Below, one piece after another: positions 1 to 4,936 of a stretch of 5,136 nucleotides of DNA. A model generated the notes under the pieces. The model worked only from the letters and a program-made list of their open reading frames with translations. It did not search any database and was not told the origin of the DNA. The stretch lies in the NCBI GenBank assembly GCA_946405655.1, contig CAMJHX010000109.1, forward strand, positions 1 to 5,136, read 5' to 3'. The first letter of the stretch is position 1. Each line of letters starts with the position of its first letter. This stretch comes from an uncultured Clostridia bacterium. GTDB taxonomy: Bacteria > Bacillota > Clostridia > Oscillospirales > Oscillospiraceae. Both the position numbers and the translations under genes were made by a program.

Positions 1-1385
1 ACCGCGCACATCATCACGCCGATGATGCCGAGGCCCGCGAGCGGGAAGACGAGCACGGGCTTGATGCCCTCGAGCGAGCGGGGCATCTTTTCGCAGAGCT
101 TCATGCACTGCTTCATCAGCCAGCCGCCGATGAAGCCGGCGAGCAGCGCGCCGAGGAAGCCGGAGGGGATGGTGGCCGCAGCGCCGGGGTCGGCGAAGGT
201 CGCGCCGTTTGCCGCGAGCGTGCCGCCGACGAAGCCGACGAGCAGGCCCGGACGGTCGGCGATGGACATGGCGATGAAGCCGGCCAGCAGCGGGAGCATG
301 AAGTTGAAGGCATAGCCGCCGATGGTCTTAAACCACGCGGCGACCGGGGTGTGGGAGCCGAAGTCCGCGCCGCCGGTGACGCCGGCAGCGGCGTCGATCA
401 GGAACGCGATGGCGATGAAGATACCGCCCGCCACGACGAACGGCAGCATGTGGCTGACGCCGTTCATCAGGTGCTTGTAGAGCTTGCGGCCGAAGGACTC
501 GTTGTCGCCCGCGGCGGCAGCGGAGGCGTCGGCCTTCTTGTCGGAGTGGAAGACGGGAGCCTCGCCGTTCAGAATCTTGTTGATCAGCTCCTCGGGTTTG
601 TGGATGCCGTCGGCGACCTTGGTGGAATAGACGGGCTTGCCGTCAAAGCGCGCGGTCTCGACGGACTTGTCGGCGGCGATGATGATGCCGTCGCACTCGG
701 CGATCTCCTGCGCCGTCAGCACGTTCTTCGCGCCGCCGGAGCCGTTGGTCTCGACCTTAATGTTGATGCCCATCGCCTCGCCCGCCTTCTGCAGGGCTTC
801 GGCCGCCATGTAGGTGTGGGCGATGCCGGTGGGGCAGGCGGTCACGGCGAGCACGCGCGGACCGGCCTTTGCCGCGGGCGCGGCAGCAGCCGCAGCGGGA
901 GCGGCTTCTTCCTTGGGCTCCTCGGGGAATTTCTCGGTCTCCTTCGCGTCGATCACGGCGAGGAATTCCTCCGGCGTCTTCGCGGCCTTCAGATCATCGG
1001 TGAAGCCCGGGTCCATCAGCATCTGCATCATGCGCGCGAGCACTTCCAGATGCACGTCGCCGTCGGTCGTCGCGGCGATCATGAACAGCAGCTTGCAGGG
1101 CATGCCGTCGGGGGAGCCGTAGTCCACGCCGTCCGGCACGGTCAGCGCCGTGAGCGCGGGAGCCTTCACGGCCTCGCTTTTGGCGTGGGGGATGGCGATC
1201 TCCATGCCGATGGCGGTGGTGCCCATCTCCTCGCGCTTGAGGATGCCCTCCCTGTAGGCGTCCACGTCGAGCAGGTTGCCGCATTTTTCATGCAGCGCAA
1301 CCAGCTGGTCGATGGCGGCGCGCTTGTCTGCCGGGGCAGCGCCAAGCACGATGCCGTCTTTTTTGAGCAGGTCAGTAATGCGCAT
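1..1385 (-). CDS. fruA: PTS fructose transporter subunit EIIABC (FruA), 3' end outside window
   Basis: Membrane permease of the phosphotransferase system that imports fructose and phosphorylates it to fructose-1-phosphate, taking phosphate from HPr. Translating down from the ATG at 1385 gives 461 codons without a stop before the window edge. Domains in order: EIIA at about residues 1-148, with the phospho-histidine His67 in AIPHAKSEA; an Ala/Pro/Glu-rich linker at about 153-175; EIIB at about 176-275, with the phospho-cysteine Cys184 in VTACPTGIAHT; a second Ala-rich linker; then the start of the membrane EIIC domain, recognisable from GVSHMLPFVVAGGIF and PLLAGFIAMSIADRPG. Family members with this A-B-C order are usually about 620-650 residues long, so roughly 160-190 residues lie outside. 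The start is set by an AGGAG at 1393-1397, seven bases upstream. The gene sits 15 bases after fruK, so the two are one transcript. A long antisense frame at 351-1409 is a GC-rich shadow. Confidence 0.96.
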   Translation of the reverse strand, partial: MRITDLLKKDGIVLGAAPADKRAAIDQLVALHEKCGNLLDVDAYREGILKREEMGTTAIGMEIAIPHAKSEAVKAPALTALTVPDGVDYGSPDGMPCKLLFMIAATTDGDVHLEVLARMMQMLMDPGFTDDLKAAKTPEEFLAVIDAKETEKFPEEPKEEAAPAAAAAAPAAKAGPRVLAVTACPTGIAHTYMAAEALQKAGEAMGINIKVETNGSGGAKNVLTAQEIAECDGIIIAADKSVETARFDGKPVYSTKVADGIHKPEELINKILNGEAPVFHSDKKADASAAAAGDNESFGRKLYKHLMNGVSHMLPFVVAGGIFIAIAFLIDAAAGVTGGADFGSHTPVAAWFKTIGGYAFNFMLPLLAGFIAMSIADRPGLLVGFVGGTLAANGATFADPGAAATIPSGFLGALLAGFIGGWLMKQCMKLCEKMPRSLEGIKPVLVFPLAGLGIIGVMMCA

Positions 1386-1392
1386 AAGCGTT

Positions 1393-1397
1393 CTCCT
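1393..1397 (-). promoter_or_regulatory. Ribosome binding site of fruA
   Basis: AGGAG on the minus strand, within GAGAGGAGAA, seven bases before the ATG at 1385. It lies in the 15-base gap after the fruK stop codon and fixes the fruA start. Confidence 0.85.
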
Positions 1398-1400
1398 CTC

Positions 1401-2303
1401 TTAGAATAGCTGTAACAGTTCGTCGATCAGTTCTCGTTCGGCCAGTCCCTGCGAAAAGGCGGTGGCGTTGCCGCAGGCGCTGCCGAGCTTCAGGGCGTAG
1501 CCGTAGTCGCCGGTTTTGATGTATCCGGCCACAAAGCCTGCCACCATGCTGTCGCCGGAGCCGACGGTGTTGAGCACCTTGCGGCGGATCGTTCCGGCCT
1601 TGTGGGTCTCGCCGTTCTCGTCCACGAGCATCGCGCCCTCGCCGCCGAGCGAAACGAGCACGTTTCTCGCGCCCATCTCCTGCAGCTTCCGGGCATAACG
1701 CTCGGTGTCCTCCGCCGTCTTGACCTCCACGCCGAAGAGCTCGGTCAGCTCCTGGCGGTTGGGCTTGATGAGGAAGGGCTTGAACTTGAGTGCGTTGACG
1801 AGCAGCTGCTTCGTGGCGTCCACCACGATGCGCACATCCCTGCCCTCCAGACGGGCGAGAATCTGCTCGTAAATGTCGTCCGGCATGGTGTTCGGCACGT
1901 TTCCTGCGATGATGATCGTGTCGCCGTCCGTGATCGCGTCCACGCGCTCCATGAGCGCCGCGAGCGCCTCGTCGTCAATGTGCGGACCCTGACCGTTGAT
2001 CTCGGTTTCCTCTCCGGCCTTGATCTTCACGTTGATGCGCGTCATGCCCTCCTTCAGATGGATGAAGTCGGTCTTGATGCGCGCCTTGTTCACACCCTGC
2101 TCGAGCGCCTCGCCCGTAAACCCGGCGACGAAGCCGAGCGCCGTGGAGTCGAGCTCCAGCTCCGAGAGCACGTTCGAGACGTTGATGCCCTTGCCGCCGA
2201 AGTAGTATTCCTCTCCGGTCGTGCGGTTCGTGATCCCGCTCACGAGCGAGTCCATGTGCACCACATAGTCGATCGAGGGGTTGAGTGTGACGGTATAGAT
2301 CAT
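1401..2303 (-). CDS. fruK: 1-phosphofructokinase (FruK), PfkB family
   Basis: Cytoplasmic kinase that phosphorylates fructose-1-phosphate, the product of the neighbouring FruA, to fructose-1,6-bisphosphate with ATP. The 300-residue product is the normal length for the family. It shows the N-terminal TLNPSIDYVV typical of 1-phosphofructokinase and tagatose-6-phosphate kinase, the glycine-rich substrate loop GGKGINVS (residues 36-43), IAGNVPNTMPDD (132-143), KPNRQEL (180-186), and the ATP/anion-hole signature VGSGDSMVAGF (247-257) with catalytic base Asp251. The open frame extends 20 codons upstream of the chosen ATG at 2303, but a near-perfect AAGGAGGTGA just before 2303 and conservation beginning at MIYTVTLNPS both support the shorter start. 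It is the first gene of the operon behind the promoter at 2380-2407. LacC (tagatose-6-phosphate kinase) is the main alternative, but adjacency to a fructose EIIABC argues for fruK. Confidence 0.96.
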   Translation of the reverse strand: MIYTVTLNPSIDYVVHMDSLVSGITNRTTGEEYYFGGKGINVSNVLSELELDSTALGFVAGFTGEALEQGVNKARIKTDFIHLKEGMTRINVKIKAGEETEINGQGPHIDDEALAALMERVDAITDGDTIIIAGNVPNTMPDDIYEQILARLEGRDVRIVVDATKQLLVNALKFKPFLIKPNRQELTELFGVEVKTAEDTERYARKLQEMGARNVLVSLGGEGAMLVDENGETHKAGTIRRKVLNTVGSGDSMVAGFVAGYIKTGDYGYALKLGSACGNATAFSQGLAERELIDELLQLF

Positions 2304-2307
2304 GCAG

Positions 2308-2317
2308 TCACCTCCTT
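2308..2317 (-). promoter_or_regulatory. Strong ribosome binding site of fruK
   Basis: AAGGAGGTGA on the minus strand, nearly the full anti-16S complement, a few bases before the ATG at 2303. It decides between that ATG and an in-frame upstream ATG at 2366, which lies close to the predicted transcript start. Confidence 0.9.
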
Positions 2318-2343
2318 CGTTTTCAGTGAGATTCGAAATTGCA

Positions 2344-2362
2344 AACCGCGCTGCGCACGGTT
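2344..2362 (-). promoter_or_regulatory. Leader hairpin in the fruK 5' UTR
   Basis: On the minus strand the leader contains AACCGTG, a five-base loop CGCAG, then CGCGGTT. This gives a 7-bp stem with one G-T wobble, starting about ten bases after the predicted transcription start. No U-run follows, so it is not a terminator. It may protect the mRNA 5' end or be part of a control element; no known riboswitch is recognisable. Confidence 0.45.
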
Positions 2363-2379
2363 CCATTTTCCTTGTTAAC

Positions 2380-2407
2380 AGTATAACATGGATGCCGTCA
2401 AAGTCAA
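2380..2407 (-). promoter_or_regulatory. Housekeeping-sigma promoter of the fruKA operon
   Basis: On the minus strand, -35 TTGACT (2407-2402), a 16-bp spacer, and -10 TATACT (2385-2380). The -10 is preceded by TG one base upstream, giving an extended -10. The predicted start near 2373 leaves a leader of about 70 bases before fruK. No convincing full CcpA site or known fructose-regulator operator was found around it. Confidence 0.75.
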
Positions 2408-2463
2408 TCAGATATGCGCAAATCCGGAATACAAAATTGTCAAAAATAACAAGTAAATAATTA

Positions 2464-2481
2464 ACATAATTTATATTATGT
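2464..2481. promoter_or_regulatory. 18-bp AT-rich palindrome in the divergent intergenic region
   Basis: ACATAAT, spacer TTAT, ATTATGT: perfect 7-bp arms. It sits between the divergent fruK and deacetylase genes, about 57 bases upstream of the fru -35 and about 70 bases upstream of the deacetylase start. The two-fold symmetry suits a dimeric repressor or activator, but the surrounding DNA is AT-rich, so chance symmetry is possible. Confidence 0.35.
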
Positions 2482-2536
2482 AGCTTAAAATGACATATTT
2501 CGATCTACGCGCGCATATTCTGGCGTATCGAAATCC

Positions 2537-2543
2537 GGAGGTG
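2537..2543 (+). promoter_or_regulatory. Ribosome binding site of the deacetylase
   Basis: GGAGGTG. Its spacing favours the second of two nearby in-frame ATGs (2551 rather than 2545). Confidence 0.75.
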
Positions 2544-2550
2544 TATGAAC

Positions 2551-3312
2551 ATGAAAACCATTCCGCTCCGCCTGCGGCGCATCCTCTCCGGCGCGGGGCT
2601 TGTCCTGTGCGCGGCGCTGGTGCTCTGGGCGGTGCATCAGCCAAAGCTCGTCGGCGCGTCCGTTGCCAATCGTCAGCTGCCGATCTACCGCGTTCAGACG
2701 GAGGAAAAGCGCGTTGCCCTCTCGTTCGACGCGGCCTGGGGCAATGAGGACACGCAGACGCTCATCGACATTCTCTCTGCGCACGACGTGCGCGCCACGT
2801 TCTTCCTCGTCGGCCAGTGGGTGGAGAAATATCCCGAGAGCGTGCAGGCGCTCGCCGCGGCGGGGGAGGAGGTCATGAACCACTCCGAGACGCACCCGCA
2901 TCTGAATGCCCTCACCACCGACGGCGTGCAGCAGGAGGTCAGCGCCTGCGCCGACCGCATCGAAGCCCTCACCGGTGCGCGCCCGACGCTCTTCCGCTGC
3001 CCCTACGGAGAGTATGACGACCACGTCATCGAAGCCATCCGCGCCCTCGGCGTCACGCCGATCCAGTGGGACGTGGATTCTCTCGACTGGAAGGGCAGCT
3101 CTGCCGAGGAGATCTCCGACCGCGTGCTCTCCAAGGTGCAGCCCGGCAGCATCGTCCTCTTCCACAACGCTGCCGAGCACACGCCGGAAGCGCTCCCGGG
3201 CATCATCGAAGCGCTGCAGGCGGACGGCTATACCATCGTCCCAATCTCAGAGCTCCTCCTCACCGGCGACTACACGATCGACAGCACCGGCGCGCAGATT
3301 TCCAGCCAATAA
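2551..3312 (+). CDS. PdaB-type polysaccharide deacetylase, membrane anchored
   Basis: Predicted NodB-homology (carbohydrate esterase 4) enzyme that would remove acetyl groups from peptidoglycan or another amino-sugar polymer outside the membrane. The 253-residue product has a basic N-terminus, one hydrophobic segment (about 11-28) acting as signal anchor, then the catalytic domain from about residue 44. Motifs: FDAAWG with catalytic Asp60; HSETH with metal ligands His111 and His115; RCPYGEYD (149-156); WDVDSLDW (173-180); and IVLFHN with His205. The second Asp of the usual TFDD motif is Ala, as is typical of the PdaB branch, where this position varies. The ATG at 2551 is preferred over the one at 2545, because GGAGG at 2537-2541 is nine bases from the former but only three from the latter. 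A strong terminator follows directly. No convincing housekeeping promoter is seen upstream, so a sporulation sigma factor is possible. The gene's last codons recur in a relic downstream at 3923-4009. Confidence 0.9.
   Translation: MKTIPLRLRRILSGAGLVLCAALVLWAVHQPKLVGASVANRQLPIYRVQTEEKRVALSFDAAWGNEDTQTLIDILSAHDVRATFFLVGQWVEKYPESVQALAAAGEEVMNHSETHPHLNALTTDGVQQEVSACADRIEALTGARPTLFRCPYGEYDDHVIEAIRALGVTPIQWDVDSLDWKGSSAEEISDRVLSKVQPGSIVLFHNAAEHTPEALPGIIEALQADGYTIVPISELLLTGDYTIDSTGAQISSQ
3234..3299 (+). repeat. 66-bp direct repeat, copy 1 (inside the intact deacetylase)
   Basis: Matches 3931-3996 in the same orientation at 64 of 66 positions, with the last 50 bases identical. The two differences (3243 and 3249, A here and G in the other copy) both fall in third codon positions and are silent (Pro and Ser). 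Confidence 0.95.
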
Positions 3313-3357
3313 AATCAGTCCCCGAAGCCAATTGGAACTTCGGGGACTGATTTTTTT
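3311..3357 (+). terminator. Strong rho-independent terminator after the deacetylase
   Basis: CAGTCCCCGAAG (3316-3327) pairs perfectly with CTTCGGGGACTG (3338-3349). The stem is extended at the base by AAAAT/ATTTT pairing to about 17 bp, and a run of seven T follows (3351-3357). The loop contains CCAATTGG, which can fold further. The A-rich left side overlaps the deacetylase stop codon. Confidence 0.95.
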
Positions 3358-3411
3358 GATAAAAGGAATAACAAACAGCGTTTTGACAACTCTTTTTGGC
3401 GGAAATGGATA

Positions 3412-3440
3412 TTGTATGATTGTTTGTTTTGTAGTAAAAT
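3412..3440 (+). promoter_or_regulatory. Possible promoter of the truncated glycosyltransferase
   Basis: TTGTAT (3412-3417), a 17-bp spacer, then TAAAAT (3435-3440), giving a start near 3447 and a leader of about 48 bases. A better -35, TTGACA, occurs at 3383-3388, but its nearest -10-like hexamer (GATATT, 3408-3413) has a 19-bp spacer. Either could be active. The region is AT-rich and follows a strong terminator, so a separate promoter is expected here. Confidence 0.4.
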
Positions 3441-3494
3441 TAACCTGTATGTTTGTGCGTCTTTGATGATTGAATTCGCAATGGGAGAATTTGT

Positions 3495-3740
3495 ATGAAG
3501 GTATTATATGTGGCCACGGTTCGCAGCCATATCGGTCAATTCCATATGCCTGTGATTCATGCTCTGAAAGAAGCCGGGCATGAGGTTCACGCGGCATTCC
3601 ATGATAATTCGGCGGACAAGCCGGGGTTGGATCTTTCTGTCATCGACCAGACCTTTGAGGTCCCGTTTGTGCGCAGTCCGTACAGTCCTCAGAATTTGAA
3701 GGCCTGCAAAGTTTTGAAAAAAATCATTGACGAAGGCGAT
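3495..3740 (+). pseudogene. Glycosyltransferase family 4-like gene, N-terminal fragment only
   Basis: The first 82 codons match the start of bacterial GT-B glycosyltransferases of the type that build cell-surface polysaccharides. The opening MKVLYVATVRSHIGQFHMP, the HALKEAGHEVHAAF strand and the segment ending KVLKKIIDEGD are the usual first Rossmann units. In intact relatives the next residues are typically a hydrophobic strand followed by HCHTPMG. Here the similarity stops at about base 3740, and no donor-binding C-terminal domain follows. The frame stays open to 4169 (224 codons) but reads out of frame through a deacetylase relic, a terminator and the antisense of the next gene, so that tail is not a natural protein. 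GGGAG at 3483-3487 is a good ribosome binding site, so a short peptide could still be made. The fragment is more AT-rich than its neighbours, with many AT-ending codons, which suggests transfer from elsewhere. Confidence 0.8.
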
Positions 3741-3921
3741 GTACGGCAACAGATAAGAGTTCTGCCTCAAGTAAGGAACAATAATCAAGCCTCGAACACT
3801 TCTGCAAAATCCGACCTGATTTCAACCCGCAGAGCCTCTAACTCCGGTCAGAAATCAGGTTGGTTTTTGCACTTGCTTTACCACTCGCCCCCGCAATTCC
3901 CTAGACGGGGAGGGTGTCTCC
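3741..3921. other. Unassigned scar sequence between two gene fragments
   Basis: About 180 bases between the glycosyltransferase break and the deacetylase relic. I recognise no protein in any frame and no known insertion-sequence end. It contains a 19-bp imperfect inverted repeat at 3804-3870 and, further right, a GC-rich patch at 3886-3930 with CCCCG/CGGGG pairing. On the minus strand one short frame ends with a TGA at about 3790, but it has no start codon and is under 20 codons. It could be the remains of a small mobile element or of the gene that displaced the rest of the glycosyltransferase. Confidence 0.5.
3804..3870. repeat. Imperfect 19-bp inverted repeat with 29-base loop
   Basis: Left arm GCAAAATCCGACCTGATTT (3804-3822) pairs with right arm AAATCAGGTTGGTTTTTGC (3852-3870), with one mismatch and one G-T wobble. 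The right arm carries five T after the GC-rich part of the stem, so on the plus strand it could act as a terminator, although the loop is long. It could equally be the folded end of a small mobile or interspersed element. No flanking target duplication was found. Confidence 0.6.
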
Positions 3922-3922
3922 G

Positions 3923-4009
3923 CCCGGGAGCATCGTCCCGATCTCGGAGCTCCTCCTCACCGGCGACTACACGATCGACAGCACCGGCGCGCAGATCACG
4001 GCAAACTGA
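3923..4009 (+). pseudogene. 3' remnant of a second PdaB-type deacetylase gene
   Basis: In-frame codons read PGSIVPISELLLTGDY, continue TIDSTGAQITAN, and end in TGA at 4007-4009. Most of this equals the C-terminus of the intact deacetylase at 2551-3312. The first part (bases 3922-3938) instead matches the intact gene at 3141-3157, the PGSIV of QPGSIVLFHN, at 16 of 17 bases. The simplest reading is that 84 bp (28 codons) were lost in frame between two copies of ATCGTCC, which occur in the intact gene at 3151 and 3235. All three base differences in the aligned parts are silent, so the copy diverged while still coding and decayed later. The whole N-terminal domain and catalytic motifs are missing. 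A terminator of its own follows at 4009-4047. Confidence 0.85.
3931..3996 (+). repeat. 66-bp direct repeat, copy 2 (inside the deacetylase relic)
   Basis: Second copy of the segment at 3234-3299. Beyond base 3996 the two copies diverge at once: the intact gene ends in codons for ISSQ and this one in codons for ITAN, each followed by a different terminator. Confidence 0.95.
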
Positions 4010-4047
4010 AAACGAGACAGCCTCTCAAGCAGGGGCTGTCTCGTTTT
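4009..4047. terminator. Bidirectional terminator between the relic and the metallophosphoesterase
   Basis: AAAACGAGACAGCC (4009-4022) pairs perfectly with GGCTGTCTCGTTTT (4034-4047): a 14-bp stem with an 11-base loop. It has T-runs on both strands, so it can stop transcription from either side. It starts in the last base of the relic's stop codon and ends inside the stop codon of the convergent gene. Confidence 0.9.
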
Positions 4048-4936
4048 ATGGCTGCAGATCGATCACTTCGATCTCCGGCAGATTGAAGATCCGCGGCACC
4101 GTGTCGTGCCCGGAGAGCCCGGAGGTGATGATCATGCGCATTTCATCGTTCAGCATATACGATCCATAATCAAAGCGGGGCCACCGACCCTGCATCGGCG
4201 CATAGACGCCGCCGATCCCGGGCAGGCGGATGACGCCGCCATGCGTGTGGCCGCACAGGACGAGGTCGATTTTCCAGCGCATTGGCCCGTCGCTGAGCGC
4301 AACGGTGTCCGGCCAGTGTGCGAGCAGAATGGCGGGGTATGGGCTCTCCTGCATGTCTGTCAGGAATTGATAATCAGCCGACGCCTCAAATTCTTCAGCT
4401 GTCCGCCCAAACAGATAGCCGTGTCCCATGCTGCCGCCGATGCGGAGCGTGTTTCCGCCGAGCTCCAGATCGCGCCATTCCTCGTCAAAGACGAGCGCGC
4501 CGGCGTCCCTGATCTCGTCGATCCACGCGCTGCCATACTGCGCGGTGTAGCTGAGCTCGTGGTTTCCCATGGCAAACCAGACGGGAGCGATCTCCAGCAT
4601 TCGCCGCGTGAGATCAATGACATATGCTTTGTCCGCTTCCTCAAAATGAGACGGAAAGAGATCGCCCAGCAGCACGATCACGTCCGGCTTCTGCGCCGCG
4701 ACCTTTTCATAAAGCTGCGCATTGTCTTCTCCGTAGACCTTGCCGTGAATGTCCGCCGCCACGACGAGACGAACCGGGTTCGCAATGCCTTCCAGCGAAA
4801 CATCATACTGCGTGACCTTGATATAACGGCTGCAGACGAAAACAGAAACGCCGACAGCAATCAAAAGCAAAACCAGAAGCGCCGCGAGGATTTCGGCGCT
4901 TCCGGCAATGATTCTTTTGACCTTGGTCTGCTTCAA
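4046..4936 (-). CDS. Membrane-anchored metallophosphoesterase (calcineurin-like, YaeI/YkuE type)
   Basis: Predicted di-metal phosphoesterase facing the outside of the membrane; the substrate is unknown, and relatives act on phospholipid or lipid-linked phosphates. The 296-residue product has a basic N-terminus, one hydrophobic segment at about 17-35 as signal anchor, then the complete motif set: Asp62-x-His64 (ADIHG), Gly91-Asp92 (LLGDLF), Gly124-Asn-His-Glu127, His207 (LLAHWP) and Gly229-His-Thr-His232 followed by GG. The start is TTG at 4936, with GGAG upstream; no ATG exists nearby in frame, and the next Met (residue 113) would remove the anchor and the first two motifs. The TTG overlaps the stop codon of the upstream gene by two bases, so translation is probably coupled and the two genes share a transcript. 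The stop codon lies in a bidirectional terminator. A long antisense frame at 4106-4978 is a shadow. Confidence 0.92.
   Translation of the reverse strand: MKQTKVKRIIAGSAEILAALLVLLLIAVGVSVFVCSRYIKVTQYDVSLEGIANPVRLVVAADIHGKVYGEDNAQLYEKVAAQKPDVIVLLGDLFPSHFEEADKAYVIDLTRRMLEIAPVWFAMGNHELSYTAQYGSAWIDEIRDAGALVFDEEWRDLELGGNTLRIGGSMGHGYLFGRTAEEFEASADYQFLTDMQESPYPAILLAHWPDTVALSDGPMRWKIDLVLCGHTHGGVIRLPGIGGVYAPMQGRWPRFDYGSYMLNDEMRMIITSGLSGHDTVPRIFNLPEIEVIDLQP

Noticed and set aside
351..1409. Long plus-strand open frame (352 codons) across the fruA region
   Set aside because: Its translation is low-complexity Gly/Val/Arg/His-rich sequence with no family resemblance. It lies antisense to the clear EIIABC reading frame and reflects high GC at third positions.
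2317..2334. Possible CcpA (cre) site TGAAAACG upstream of fruK
   Set aside because: Only the first half fits the consensus; the second half of the pseudo-palindrome does not match, and it abuts the ribosome binding site.
1602..2378. Plus-strand open frame (258 codons) opposite fruK
   Set aside because: It is the antisense shadow of a complete, motif-bearing FruK and has a Leu/Arg/His-rich translation with no recognisable domain.
2437..2467. Candidate plus-strand promoter TTGTCA / TAACAT for the deacetylase
   Set aside because: The spacer would be 19 bp and the -10 matches only four of six positions, in AT-rich DNA where such hits are common.
2485..3180. Minus-strand open frame (231 codons) opposite the deacetylase
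   Set aside because: The plus strand encodes an intact NodB-domain protein with RBS and terminator; the antisense translation has no family features.
3504..3788. Minus-strand open frame (94 codons) across the glycosyltransferase break
   Set aside because: Most of it is antisense to the glycosyltransferase fragment, it has no recognisable domain, and it crosses the break point.
3231..4000. Repeated segments read as a CRISPR array or tandem repeat
   Set aside because: There are only two copies, about 700 bp apart, inside coding sequence and its relic; there is no regular spacing and no spacers.
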